DNA of 48,954 nucleotides, from NCBI GenBank assembly GCA_024643795.1, contig JAHEMF010000017.1:1-48954 (forward strand), written 5' to 3'. A model generated the notes under the pieces. That model was not told the DNA's origin and ran no database searches. It saw only the letters and a program-made list of their open reading frames with translations. The DNA comes from Bacteroidota bacterium (lineage in GTDB: Bacteria; Bacteroidota; Bacteroidia; AKYH767-A; OLB10). The position numbers were made by a program, and so were the translations under genes. Numbering within the stretch: position 1 is the stretch's first letter; every line of letters begins with the position of its first letter. Below, in pieces: positions 23,476 through 32,139 of this stretch.

Positions 23476-24117
23476 TTAGTTATTGGCTGCCCCTGTGTTT
23501 GCCTCTGAATTATCAGCGGCTACAGCGGGCTCAGCCGCAGCCATCATATCACGAACGTACATCGTGATCTTCCAACGTTCCTCAGGATCAAGCTGAGATG
23601 CATGTGATCCCATGAGATTAATACCATAAGTAATTGTGTGGAATATTTTACCGGGTGTAAGGTCGCGCATATTTCCTCCCCTTGAAGATACACCGGTTAT
23701 GTATGAAGGTGGTGGTGGAAACTTGCCGGTTGCTATCAAAGAACCATCGCCTCCGCCTGTTGCACCATGACATTGCATGCAAAAGTTTTCATATAAATAT
23801 TTGCCCCTGTCCAGGTTCAATTGATTCTTTTCAAATGGATTTGCAAGGTCTCTTCCTGCAGCCTCATACCCTTCATTGGTTGAAGGGTAGTTAAAAAAGG
23901 TGTAATCACGGGGCATGGTTCCTTTAACAGGGACAAGTGCTGAAACGCTGTCATCAAACATCGTATTGGGAGCATAAGTCTCATATGATGGTGACCTGTA
24001 CATATCCGGCATAAACTCAAGGCCGGGTTTACTGCTATCCTTACCACATGAAGTGATAAACGCCATTGCAGCTACCAACACTAAACCCTGAGAAAACCTG
24101 TTTACATTCATTTTCAT
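23476..24117 (-). CDS. actE: alternative complex III monoheme cytochrome ActE
   Basis: A 213-residue lipoprotein with a signal peptide ending at C24 (ITSC). The single haem motif is CMQCH at 113-117, and the distal ligand is probably M169 in ITYGINLMGSH. Pro-rich loops (GKFPPPPSYITG) and the DPEERWKITMYVRDM helix fit a class I cytochrome domain. In ACIII this subunit receives electrons from the multihaem ActA and hands them on towards the oxidase. The C-terminal 30 residues are Ala/Asn/Glu-rich and disordered. It lies 15 bases from actD and 14 from actF. Confidence 0.93.
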   Translation of the reverse strand: MKMNVNRFSQGLVLVAAMAFITSCGKDSSKPGLEFMPDMYRSPSYETYAPNTMFDDSVSALVPVKGTMPRDYTFFNYPSTNEGYEAAGRDLANPFEKNQLNLDRGKYLYENFCMQCHGATGGGDGSLIATGKFPPPPSYITGVSSRGGNMRDLTPGKIFHTITYGINLMGSHASQLDPEERWKITMYVRDMMAAAEPAVAADNSEANTGAANN

Positions 24118-24132
24118 TCGTGTTTCTGTCTA

Positions 24133-24651
24133 TTAGTCTTTTGTATAAAGTGCGCCCATCGCAGTCATTGCAGCTTTAGCATCTTCAGCCTCAGCTCCGG
24201 TTGCTGCTTCAATGGTCATTACAAATCTGTCATCAGCCATACGGTCATCAATCACATGCGGCTCAACGCCCGGAAGTATCTTACTTCTCAGAAAGAAGGT
24301 AATAGCCATTCCATGAGCTGCACACAAAACCGTGAATTCAAATGTTACCGGGATAAAGGCCGGCATATTCTTATAAAAAGCAAAACTGGGTTTACCACCA
24401 ATATCCATTGGCCAGTCGAATATGTTCATGTAGTACATCATAAGAAATGCAAGGCTTGTGCCTGTGATGCCATACAAGAATGTACATATTGATAAACGTG
24501 TGCGCTTTAAACCTAATGCAGGATCCATTCCGTGAATAGGAAATGGAGAAATAACATCAACAACGTTATATTTTTTGGCTCTGAGCGTTTTTACCGCCTC
24601 AAGAACCACATCGTCGTCTTCAAATATTCCATATACTTTTTTAGTGGCCAT
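24133..24651 (-). CDS. actD: alternative complex III subunit ActD (DUF3341)
   Basis: A 172-residue inner-membrane subunit with a cytoplasmic N-terminal ferredoxin-like region (GIFEDDDVVLEAVKTLRAKK, then DVISPFPIHGMD), two membrane helices (about 58-78 and 95-117) and a cytoplasmic C-terminal tail with DDRFVMTIEAATGAEAEDA. This is the DUF3341 architecture of ActD, a structural subunit without cofactors. Its start overlaps the actC stop by 11 bases, so the two are coupled, and actE follows after 15 bases. Confidence 0.93.
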   Translation of the reverse strand: MATKKVYGIFEDDDVVLEAVKTLRAKKYNVVDVISPFPIHGMDPALGLKRTRLSICTFLYGITGTSLAFLMMYYMNIFDWPMDIGGKPSFAFYKNMPAFIPVTFEFTVLCAAHGMAITFFLRSKILPGVEPHVIDDRMADDRFVMTIEAATGAEAEDAKAAMTAMGALYTKD

Positions 24652-26029
24652 GATTGTCAGCTCCTTTCTTTTTAGCTTGAGAACTTGAACTCTTAACTAT
24701 GGTTTTCAATTCGCTCATTGCAATAACAGGGAAGAACCTGGTGAACAAGAGGAACGGAACAAAAAACAGTCCGAGTGAACCTATGAATATGCCTACTTCC
24801 ACCCATGTTGGATGATACATGGCCCAACTTGATGGAACATAGTCGCGATGCAGAGATGTTACAATGATCACAAATCTTTCAAACCACATACCAATATTTA
24901 CAAAAATGGATATGATGAACGTTGCGAATACACTTGTGCGAAGTTTTGATGACCAGAATAGCTGCGGAGTGATAACGTTACATGTCATCATACTCCAGTA
25001 TGCCCACCAATATGGCCCTGTGGCACGATTGATAAACGCATATTGTTCATATTCAACTCCGGAATACCATGCAATGAAGAATTCGGTCAGGTAAGCTACA
25101 CCTACGATTGAACCTGTAAGCAATATGATCCTGTTCATCATATCTATATGGTAGATGGTGATGTAATCTTCCATATTAAGGACCTTACGGGTTATAATAA
25201 GTAGTGTTTGCACCATTGCAAAACCTGAGAATATAGCACCGGCAACAAAATATGGTGGGAAGATGGTAGTGTGCCATCCCGGGATAACAGACGTTGCGAA
25301 GTCCATGGATACAACCGAGTGAACAGATAGTACAAGTGGTGTGGATAACCCTGCCAGCACAAGTGATAACTCTTCAAATCGCTGCCAGTTTTTTGCAGTT
25401 CCTGTCCATCCAAAACTTAGTATAGTATACCAGAACTTTGAAGCTTTAGTTTTAGCACGATCTCTTACTGCAGCAAAATCAGGAATAAGACCTGAGTACC
25501 AAAATACCAGAGACACGGAGAAGTATGTAGAGATCGCAAATACGTCCCACACAAGTGGTGAATTGAAGTTAACCCACAATGAACCAAACTGGTTAGGTAA
25601 TGGAAGCGGCCAGTATGCAACCCACGGCCTTCCCATGTGTGATACAATGAAAGATGCAGCACATATTACAGCAAAGATGGTCATTGCTTCCGCCGACCTG
25701 TTGATAGAGAGTCTCCACTTTTGTCTGAATAATAACAGGATGGCAGAGATCAGCGTACCTGCGTGACCAATACCGACCCACCATACAAAGTTGGTAATAT
25801 CCCATGCCCAACCAACAGTTTTATTGAGCCCCCATACACCCAGTCCGGTACCAACCGTGTATGAAACTGATATGATCCACCATAAAAGTGCTGCTGAAGC
25901 AATGGTGAAAGCTATCCACCACCACTTATTCGCTTTTCCTTCTATGGGGCGGCAGATATCCTCAGTAATCTGGTGATAAGTTTTATCACCCAGTATTAAC
26001 GGTTCCCGCAGTTCTGATTCGTAGTGCAT
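24641..26029 (-). CDS. actC: alternative complex III quinol-binding subunit ActC
   Basis: A 462-residue polytopic protein of the NrfD/PsrC family with about ten helices, the subunit of ACIII thought to hold the quinol-oxidation site next to the iron-sulfur subunit ActB. Family blocks include NFVWWVGIGHAGTLISAILL near residue 85 and VIPGWHTTIFPPYFVAGAIF near 255. The N-terminal ITEDICRPIEGK stretch is cytoplasmic. It follows actB by 42 bases and overlaps actD by 11 bases. Confidence 0.94.
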   Translation of the reverse strand: MHYESELREPLILGDKTYHQITEDICRPIEGKANKWWWIAFTIASAALLWWIISVSYTVGTGLGVWGLNKTVGWAWDITNFVWWVGIGHAGTLISAILLLFRQKWRLSINRSAEAMTIFAVICAASFIVSHMGRPWVAYWPLPLPNQFGSLWVNFNSPLVWDVFAISTYFSVSLVFWYSGLIPDFAAVRDRAKTKASKFWYTILSFGWTGTAKNWQRFEELSLVLAGLSTPLVLSVHSVVSMDFATSVIPGWHTTIFPPYFVAGAIFSGFAMVQTLLIITRKVLNMEDYITIYHIDMMNRIILLTGSIVGVAYLTEFFIAWYSGVEYEQYAFINRATGPYWWAYWSMMTCNVITPQLFWSSKLRTSVFATFIISIFVNIGMWFERFVIIVTSLHRDYVPSSWAMYHPTWVEVGIFIGSLGLFFVPFLLFTRFFPVIAMSELKTIVKSSSSQAKKKGADNHGH

Positions 26030-26071
26030 ATTCCTTTATATTCCGTATCAAATAATTCCTAACCGGCTTAA

Positions 26072-29000
26072 TCAAGCGTTGCCGGATGAAGGTATCTTGT
26101 TTCTAACTTTTGTATGATAATAAATTGATGGCTGTACATTCAGCTCTTCCAGCAAATGGTACTTCCTCTCGTCCTTTTGTAACTGAGAAAGCTTGCTCTC
26201 TGAATTGTTGTAATCGCCAAATATTATTGCATTAGTTGGGCACGACTGAGCACAAGCAGTGTTGATCTCGCCATCGCCAGGACGACGTCCTGCTTTTTTA
26301 GCTTCCAGTTTACCATATTGTATTCTTTGAACACACATGGTACACTTCTCCATCACACCTCTTGAACGTACCACAACATCAGGATTAAGTACCATTTTAC
26401 CCAAGTCACTGTTCATATTATAATCGAACTGGTCGTTATCTGAATACTTCCACCAGTTAAATCTTCTTACCTTATACGGACAGTTATTGGCGCAATAACG
26501 GGTTCCTACACATCTGTTATAGGCCATCATATTTAGCCCTTCTGAACTATGAGTTGTAGCTGCAACAGGACATACCGTTTCACATGGAGCATGATTACAA
26601 TGCTGACACATCACCGGCTGGAATACAACCTCGGGGCTGTCTGAAGGCTTTTCCATTTCAAGCAACATACCCATCTTACCAAGACCTTCTTCCTTCGCCT
26701 TCTCTTCATTCATATCACTGGTATAATATCTGTCGATACGTATCCAGTGCATCTCTCTTGCAATATCTATCTCTTTCTTACCTACTACAGGTACGTTATT
26801 TTCTACCTGACAGGCAATAACACATGATCCGCATCCGGTGCAAGAGTTAAGGTCGATTGACATTCCCCAGAAATGGTTTGGTTTATCAAAGCCGGGATTT
26901 TTAGGTGAAGCCCATAAATCAACTTCTGTTGCGAGTTTCTTACCCTGATATGTTTCTATCATCACATCCGGATTACCTGCTTTAGGATCTTTCAGATATG
27001 CATCAAGGTTAGTTTCTTTTACAATTGCCCTTCCCATCATAGTATGGTGGGTTTGTGTGGCAGCTAAAAGATAATCGTCATCAGTGGTTTTGGTTATACT
27101 TCCACCTAATGATTCCATATGCACAGTACCGTTAGAGTATGTAGCAAATGGATATGCGTTGAATCCAAGTCCTTCAGCAGCTTTACCGGCAGCAGTACGA
27201 CCATAACCAATTGCAATGGCTACTGTATTCTCCGCCACACCCGGCTGTATTAAAACCGGCCCCTTTACTGTAACTCCGTTGGCAGTAAGTTCAACAACAT
27301 TTCCCTGCACAAGTCCTAGTGAAGTTGCCATACTTGGAGCCATCGCTATATAATTGTCCCAACAAACTCTTGAGATTGGGTCAGGCAACTCCTGAAGCCA
27401 TGGATTATTTGCCTGGTTACCGTTACCGATCCCGGCTTTTTCATAAAGTACAATATCAACTCCTGTGCTTTTTACTCCGTTAAGAGCAGAAGCCGCCGAA
27501 TTAATATCACCGTTATATTGAATAGCTTGCCTTTCTGTGTTTCCTGTATTGAACACTCCGTTTTGGAGTGCTGAGTTCCAGAATGCCTGTGCAGATGTTA
27601 CCTCTGATTGCATTCCGTACATATTACTCATCCATCTGTTCTGCAGATAAGTGTAGTAATCTTCATGAGCAAGTCCTGCCCATTTAATGAGACTATCTTG
27701 CATCTGACGAGTGCTGAACAATGGCTTTATCACAGGCTGAGCCAAGCTAAAGTGTCCTTTTACTGGTTCAGCATCATCCCATGATTCTAGAAAGTTGTGT
27801 GATGGACATACATACTCTGCCATTGCCGAAGTTTCGTCAGGGCGATCAGAAGTTGTTATCACCAAAGGAACTTTCTTTATGGCTGCCTCAACCGCACTCT
27901 TGTTAGGCCAGCTATATACCGGATTAGCACCGTATATGATAAGAGCATTGATCTTACCTCCTGCCATCTCACTCATAAGTTCTTCAACCTGACCATCAAT
28001 ACATTGACGCATGTTAGAAGGCTGATCAAGATTGATGATATTTTCATAGGCTCCCAAAAGTGTATTGATTGCATTAACAACTTCCTGCATGTTTGCATCA
28101 TTGTTACCACACAATACAACTGCTTGTCCGCGAGCATTCCAAAGATCTTTAGCTGCAGCTGACAAAGCATCATCAAAAGGTGTAATTACTTTAGTTGCTT
28201 CCTGTACACCAGCCATGGAAGCTATTTTGTTATACAAAGAAACCGCAACCGCACCCATTTGAGACGGGCGGACCCTTGTTCGGTGATCGGCATTGCTACC
28301 GGTAAGCGAAAGGTTTGATTCAAACTGATAATGCCTGGACATCTCTTTCTTCCCGAATAGTTTTCTATTCTCTGCATACTGTCTGGCATGTTCTACCGGA
28401 CTTAACCAGGCAGACAAGAAGTCACAATTCAAAGAAGTGATCATTCTTGCTTTTGAAAGATCGTAAGTAGGAATATCTGCTTTGCCAAACGACTTTTGGT
28501 TGGCCATGCGCATTCCCGAAAATGATACTGCATCATATGTAACATGCTTAGTGCCGGGTAGAGCGGTTGCCACTTCGTTAATAAGTGCATGAGTTGAAGG
28601 ACTCAGCAAGGTAGATGTCAGTATCCTTATTTGCCCACCGGCATTGGAGATCTCAGCAAGTTTTGCTTTTATATTGGAATCGATGTTTGCCCAACCTGCT
28701 GTTTCACCTTTTATTGAAGGGCCTTTGTAACGAGCATCATCATAAAGACTAAGTACAGAAGCCTGTATACGTGCACTGGTGGCGCCTTTAGAAATGGCAC
28801 TTTGTTCGTTACCATCAATCTTAATTGGTCTTCCTTCTCTTGTTTTGATTAGGATAGCGCTGTAATCGTGGCCGTCAGAAAAAGTAGAGGCATAATAATT
28901 GGGGACGCCGGGAGTGATCTCTTCCGGCTTTATCACATAAGGGATAGCTTTACGAACGGGAGCTTCGCATGCAGCAAGGCTGGCCGCTGCCATACCAAAG

Positions 29001-29167
29001 CCCATGAACTTTAGGAAGTCACGACGAGAAGTTGAATCTGCTGACTCGGCCTTCTTTCCTAAAACCTCATCAACAGGAAGATGCTCGTAGAACTCATTGT
29101 TTTTAAGTCGAACAAATTCAGCATCATTCTTAAGCTCCTCAACACCTTTCCAGTATTTCTTTTCCAT
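26072..29167 (-). CDS. actB: alternative complex III iron-sulfur/molybdopterin-like subunit ActB
   Basis: A 1031-residue periplasmic subunit. An extended N-terminus precedes a Tat motif, S47-R48-R49-D-F-L-K, and a hydrophobic stretch ending in a lipobox-like AAC at C67, so export is probably Tat-dependent with lipid anchoring. Residues about 70-740 form the molybdopterin-oxidoreductase-like domain, which binds no Mo cofactor in characterised ACIII. The C-terminal ferredoxin-like domain carries the cysteine clusters: CTGCGSC...C near 774, CQHCNHAPC...CP near 859, CVGTRYCANNCP near 888, and CTMC near 942 with CAQSC near 970. Together these suit one 3Fe-4S and three 4Fe-4S centres. TatA is encoded in the same window. 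Confidence 0.95.
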   Translation of the reverse strand: MEKKYWKGVEELKNDAEFVRLKNNEFYEHLPVDEVLGKKAESADSTSRRDFLKFMGFGMAAASLAACEAPVRKAIPYVIKPEEITPGVPNYYASTFSDGHDYSAILIKTREGRPIKIDGNEQSAISKGATSARIQASVLSLYDDARYKGPSIKGETAGWANIDSNIKAKLAEISNAGGQIRILTSTLLSPSTHALINEVATALPGTKHVTYDAVSFSGMRMANQKSFGKADIPTYDLSKARMITSLNCDFLSAWLSPVEHARQYAENRKLFGKKEMSRHYQFESNLSLTGSNADHRTRVRPSQMGAVAVSLYNKIASMAGVQEATKVITPFDDALSAAAKDLWNARGQAVVLCGNNDANMQEVVNAINTLLGAYENIINLDQPSNMRQCIDGQVEELMSEMAGGKINALIIYGANPVYSWPNKSAVEAAIKKVPLVITTSDRPDETSAMAEYVCPSHNFLESWDDAEPVKGHFSLAQPVIKPLFSTRQMQDSLIKWAGLAHEDYYTYLQNRWMSNMYGMQSEVTSAQAFWNSALQNGVFNTGNTERQAIQYNGDINSAASALNGVKSTGVDIVLYEKAGIGNGNQANNPWLQELPDPISRVCWDNYIAMAPSMATSLGLVQGNVVELTANGVTVKGPVLIQPGVAENTVAIAIGYGRTAAGKAAEGLGFNAYPFATYSNGTVHMESLGGSITKTTDDDYLLAATQTHHTMMGRAIVKETNLDAYLKDPKAGNPDVMIETYQGKKLATEVDLWASPKNPGFDKPNHFWGMSIDLNSCTGCGSCVIACQVENNVPVVGKKEIDIAREMHWIRIDRYYTSDMNEEKAKEEGLGKMGMLLEMEKPSDSPEVVFQPVMCQHCNHAPCETVCPVAATTHSSEGLNMMAYNRCVGTRYCANNCPYKVRRFNWWKYSDNDQFDYNMNSDLGKMVLNPDVVVRSRGVMEKCTMCVQRIQYGKLEAKKAGRRPGDGEINTACAQSCPTNAIIFGDYNNSESKLSQLQKDERKYHLLEELNVQPSIYYHTKVRNKIPSSGNA

Positions 29168-29202
29168 ATCGGGTTAATCGGGTTGTGTCTGAATAATATT
29201 TA

Positions 29203-30450
29203 TTAATAGTGGCAACGGGCACACTCAAGTCCGCCAATCTTTTCAACTGTCATGCGTGCTTCTTCGCCATATTTCTCTTTTAACTTTTCATGTAATTCGG
29301 TATAATAGCCATTGCCATCCATACTTACTTCGGTTTGACGGTGACATTCAATGCACCATCCCATTGTTAATGGTGAGAATTGCTTGACAACATCCATCTC
29401 CTGAACCGGGCCATGACATGTCTGGCATTCCTGTTTTCCAACCACATAGTGTTGTGCGTGGTTGAAATAAGCCAGATCAGGAAGATTATGGATACGAATC
29501 CATTGAACCGGCTTTTGATCCGGACCATATTGCTGGGTATTAGGATCATAATCCAAAGCTGCATATATCTTGGCTATTTCAGTTTTTCCATAAACCGGAC
29601 CTTCCTGAACATACTTATGGCAGTTCATACAAACATTAACAGAAGGGATGTTTGCATGCCTGCTCTTTAATGCTCCTGAGTGACAGTAAACGCATGAAAT
29701 TCCATTTTGGCCAGCATGAAGTTTGTGCGAAAATTTGATGGGTTGTTCAGGTGCATAGTCTTGTGAAATGCCTATCCCCGCAAGGGCATCCCACCCTTTA
29801 ATACTTCCCCAAACCGATCCTACTACAAATAATACAGCGATCAGTTTTTTGTTGGATCTTACCCAATTCTTGGTGGCTCTTGTTGTTGTAACCGGCTCAA
29901 GCTCAGGGAGTCCCTGTCTGGAACGCACCAACCTCTCTAAAGATGTTTTAACCTTGCCAAGGGCAACGAATATGATAAGAAGCGTAAGTATAACGATCAA
30001 CAATACCCAAGGAAACCCAGGTTCTGCATCAGCTGTTTCACCTGCCCCTACAGGACCTTTAACAGCAGTTGTAGCAGCTTTTTCACCTTCAGCCTTTACA
30101 TAGTCAAGGATTGAAATGATCTCTTCATCAGAAAGTGCAAACGCCGGCATAACCGTTTTATTCGCTTCTTCATAGATCTTAATAGCATACTCATCACCTG
30201 CTTTGATCAGCGATTGTGAGTTCTTTATCCACTTTACAAGCCATTCCTGGTTTTTTCTAGTGTGAATATTCTTAAGACCCGGCCCAATGACCTTATTTTC
30301 TCCAACACTGTGGCACTGTGCACATTGGCTCTTAAAAAGCCCCTCGCCATCAGGCTGGGCCTGAGTATTGGCTGCTGGGAACAGAAAAAGCAGTGTGAAT
30401 AAAACAAGTAGTGCCTGACAAGTCCTGGTGGCAAACATGCTACCTTTCAT
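29203..30450 (-). CDS. actA: alternative complex III multihaem cytochrome ActA, six CxxCH motifs
   Basis: A 415-residue multihaem subunit and the first gene of the operon. After a signal peptide there is a class I cytochrome c domain with CAQCH (43-47) and a likely distal M101 in VMPAF. A membrane helix (148-165) and a second hydrophobic segment (203-216) follow, then a class III-like domain with five motifs: CVYCH 253, CMNCH 274, CQTCH 342, CIECH 366 and CARCH 410. The pentahaem part matches characterised ActA; the N-terminal monoheme module adds a sixth haem beyond the five described for Rhodothermus. Upstream lie a -7 element (30523-30530), a leader dyad (30473-30487) and the Fur-like site (30576-30592). 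Confidence 0.93.
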   Translation of the reverse strand: MKGSMFATRTCQALLVLFTLLFLFPAANTQAQPDGEGLFKSQCAQCHSVGENKVIGPGLKNIHTRKNQEWLVKWIKNSQSLIKAGDEYAIKIYEEANKTVMPAFALSDEEIISILDYVKAEGEKAATTAVKGPVGAGETADAEPGFPWVLLIVILTLLIIFVALGKVKTSLERLVRSRQGLPELEPVTTTRATKNWVRSNKKLIAVLFVVGSVWGSIKGWDALAGIGISQDYAPEQPIKFSHKLHAGQNGISCVYCHSGALKSRHANIPSVNVCMNCHKYVQEGPVYGKTEIAKIYAALDYDPNTQQYGPDQKPVQWIRIHNLPDLAYFNHAQHYVVGKQECQTCHGPVQEMDVVKQFSPLTMGWCIECHRQTEVSMDGNGYYTELHEKLKEKYGEEARMTVEKIGGLECARCHY

Positions 30451-30472
30451 ACGGTTGATTTTGAGTTCATTA

Positions 30473-30487
30473 TGGCGTTAAACGCCA
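30473..30487. repeat. 15-bp dyad TGGCGTT-A-AACGCCA in the actA leader
   Basis: Perfect 7-1-7 inverted repeat, 22 bases before the actA ATG and downstream of the predicted start of transcription. It could be a leader RNA hairpin or a DNA site. It has no T run on either strand, so it does not look like a terminator. Confidence 0.4.
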
Positions 30488-30522
30488 GACATAAGGATAC
30501 AATACCCCCAATAGAGGGTGGG

Positions 30523-30530
30523 CAAATTTA
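30523..30530 (-). promoter_or_regulatory. -7 promoter element TAAATTTG of the ACIII operon
   Basis: Exact TAnnTTTG match on the minus strand, giving a leader of about 65-70 bases before actA. There is no TTG at the -33 spacing, which suggests that an activator is needed. Confidence 0.55.
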
Positions 30531-30575
30531 AGACAAACATTTCTGAAATTAAAAGGACTTGTCAGTGAAATGTAA

Positions 30576-30592
30576 TTTAAAATGATTCTAAA
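30576..30592. promoter_or_regulatory. Fur-like 7-1-7 site TTTAAAATGATTCTAAA
   Basis: Differs by one base from the core of the 4594-4628 palindrome (4603-4619). It is centred about 66 bases upstream of the predicted actA transcription start, a position more usual for an activator site. Confidence 0.5.
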
Positions 30593-30752
30593 CTAAATCG
30601 ACTAGGAACTGATTTTCAGATGTTCCCAATGATTGTTATGAACGCCCTTTGGGGGAAAGCGTCTGTGTTTGGTGATGTTTCTCTATGTTACTAAACAGGT
30701 ATTCATATTCCAATTAGTATGTTTTTCAATAAGCAGGTTTATCCTCCATTGT

Positions 30753-30760
30753 TACATTTG
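30753..30760 (+). promoter_or_regulatory. -7 promoter element TACATTTG
   Basis: Exact TAnnTTTG match, 18 bases before the SPOR gene ATG at 30779. It supports that start over the in-frame ATG at 30719, which lies upstream of the promoter element. Confidence 0.5.
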
Positions 30761-30778
30761 CACTATCAAATTAGTGTG

Positions 30779-31189
30779 ATGCGATATTCAAAAACTTTTG
30801 CGGCAATTTTCCTTTTAATGGCAGGGAGTACAATGCTGATCAATACCGATGCTAACGGTCAATACTATAGTATTTCGAAGCAGGACAGTTTGGTAAAAGT
30901 TTTAATTAAAAGACATATTGCGCTTTGTCAGGCTAAGAAGACAATACCCGGATATAGGATCCAACTTTATTTTGGCCCTGACAGAAATGAAGCAATGAAG
31001 GTCAAAGAGGATTTTGAAAAAACAAACAAGGAACTAACGGCTCATCTTTCATATCAACAACCAAATTTTAAGATAAGGGTTGGTGATTATACTTCAAGGC
31101 TTGAAGCATTGAGGTCCTTAAAAGACATTCACTATATTTTTAGTTCTGCTTTTCTTGTTAAGGATGATGTGAATTTGCCAGTTTATTAA
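30779..31189 (+). CDS. exported SPOR-domain protein
   Basis: A 136-residue protein with a signal peptide (MRYSKTFAAIFLLMAGS) and a single C-terminal SPOR domain of about 70 residues (GYRIQLYFGPDRNEAMKVKE ... KIRVGDYTSRLEALRSLKD). SPOR domains bind denuded peptidoglycan, so this is probably a small periplasmic cell-wall binding protein. The ATG at 30779 is preferred because it gives a proper signal peptide and lies after the -7 element; an ATG at 30719 would add 20 residues. It is followed by the YkgJ-type gene after 15 bases, so the two may share a transcript. Confidence 0.85.
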   Translation: MRYSKTFAAIFLLMAGSTMLINTDANGQYYSISKQDSLVKVLIKRHIALCQAKKTIPGYRIQLYFGPDRNEAMKVKEDFEKTNKELTAHLSYQQPNFKIRVGDYTSRLEALRSLKDIHYIFSSAFLVKDDVNLPVY

Positions 31190-31204
31190 CTGTTCGTTTT
31201 TTAC

Positions 31205-31708
31205 ATGAAAATTTATTCTGTCAATGAATTATCATTAGAAAAGAAAAACAATAATGATCAGAACAAAGCTTGCTTGAACAGGCTGAGAAGCCTTTCCTCC
31301 AAGGCATTTGATGAAAAGATCCATAGTATAGCCAGGCTGGTTATTGATCAAATTGATTGTACGAAATGCGGCAACTGCTGTAAAAGCTCATTCGTTGGTA
31401 TACAAAAAAATGAGGTGTCACGAATTGCCGGTTGCTTTGATATCACAACTGAAGAATTCATACAATACCATATGGCTGTGGAACCGGATGGGGAAGGAGG
31501 GTACCTAAAAACAAAGCCATGCCCCATGTACATAGAACATCATTGTAGTATATATGAAGAACGTCCCCGCTCTTGCAAAGAATACCCCGGGATCCTTAAT
31601 TCACAATTAAAGTTCAGACGCCATAGAATTCTTGAAGAATACGGAATTTGCCCAATAGTTTATCATACCATTGAGATGCTGAAAAAAGACAATAGGCAAT
31701 TAGAGTGA
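31205..31708 (+). CDS. YkgJ family cysteine-cluster protein
   Basis: A 167-residue cytoplasmic protein with the YkgJ/UPF0153 pattern CxxCxxCC (C52, C55, C58, C59 in DCTKCGNCCK) and further conserved cysteines C106, C114 and C124 in KPCPMY, HHCSIY and PRSCKEYP. The set is thought to bind zinc or iron; no reaction is established. It probably shares a transcript with the SPOR gene 15 bases upstream. It ends 20 bases before a convergent gene. Confidence 0.87.
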   Translation: MKIYSVNELSLEKKNNNDQNKACLNRLRSLSSKAFDEKIHSIARLVIDQIDCTKCGNCCKSSFVGIQKNEVSRIAGCFDITTEEFIQYHMAVEPDGEGGYLKTKPCPMYIEHHCSIYEERPRSCKEYPGILNSQLKFRRHRILEEYGICPIVYHTIEMLKKDNRQLE

Positions 31709-31728
31709 TAAAAAGATTTAAAGAATAA

Positions 31729-32115
31729 TTACATCGTTTTTGACAAAAAGTTCAGTAATTCTACTCTAAGGTCATGGAAAATCTTTTCAAACCTTTCCAT
31801 TCTTTCTCTCATTGCAGGATGATCAGCAAGCCTTCTTCTGTTAAGGGCTACATCATTTTTTTCGGCTTCTTTCTCAATCTCATTCTCGTGCTGTTTTATT
31901 TCGTGCCAGAACTCGTCGATCTCATTCCGTTGGATGATGAACTGATTTTGAAAATGCTCTACCATAGCCAGCACTTCGGTCTTGGTATTTTTTACTGCTA
32001 CTTCTTCGATCCTGTGTTTGAGGACCTCAATATCATCTTTATAAAAACTTAACCTGTTCAACCATTCCTGATGCTCGGAATGTAATACTTCAATTTTTTG
32101 GGTTTCCATTGTCAT
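31729..32115 (-). CDS. small coiled-coil protein of unknown function
   Basis: A 128-residue, highly charged, almost entirely helical protein without signal peptide or membrane segment. The heptad-like pattern spans about 10-95 (HSEHQEWLNRLSFYKDDIEVL ... EIKQHENEIEKEAEKND), followed by a short basic helix with RRRLADHPAMRERMERFEKI. I do not recognise a family. It lies 24 bases after the membrane-protein gene on the same strand and may be co-transcribed with it. A role as a scaffold or regulator is only a guess. Confidence 0.6.
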   Translation of the reverse strand: MTMETQKIEVLHSEHQEWLNRLSFYKDDIEVLKHRIEEVAVKNTKTEVLAMVEHFQNQFIIQRNEIDEFWHEIKQHENEIEKEAEKNDVALNRRRLADHPAMRERMERFEKIFHDLRVELLNFLSKTM

Positions 32116-32139
32116 TAAATTTATTTGTTAATCAAATTT

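Larger units (their letters stand above)
30451..30778. other. divergent regulatory region between actA and the SPOR gene
   Basis: A 328-base gap holding only regulatory-looking DNA: a leader dyad, the actA -7 element, the Fur-like near-palindrome and the SPOR -7 element, each entered separately. No reading frame in it looks real. The stretch 30600-30700 has no further feature that I can support. Confidence 0.5.

Noticed and set aside
25341-25766. 141-codon plus-strand reading frame
   Set aside because: Antisense to actC, which has clear family blocks in its own frame.
30501-30522. C-rich and G-rich blocks (ATACCCCC ... GGGTGGG) in the actA leader
   Set aside because: The pairing is imperfect and short and no T run follows, so a terminator or attenuator cannot be supported.
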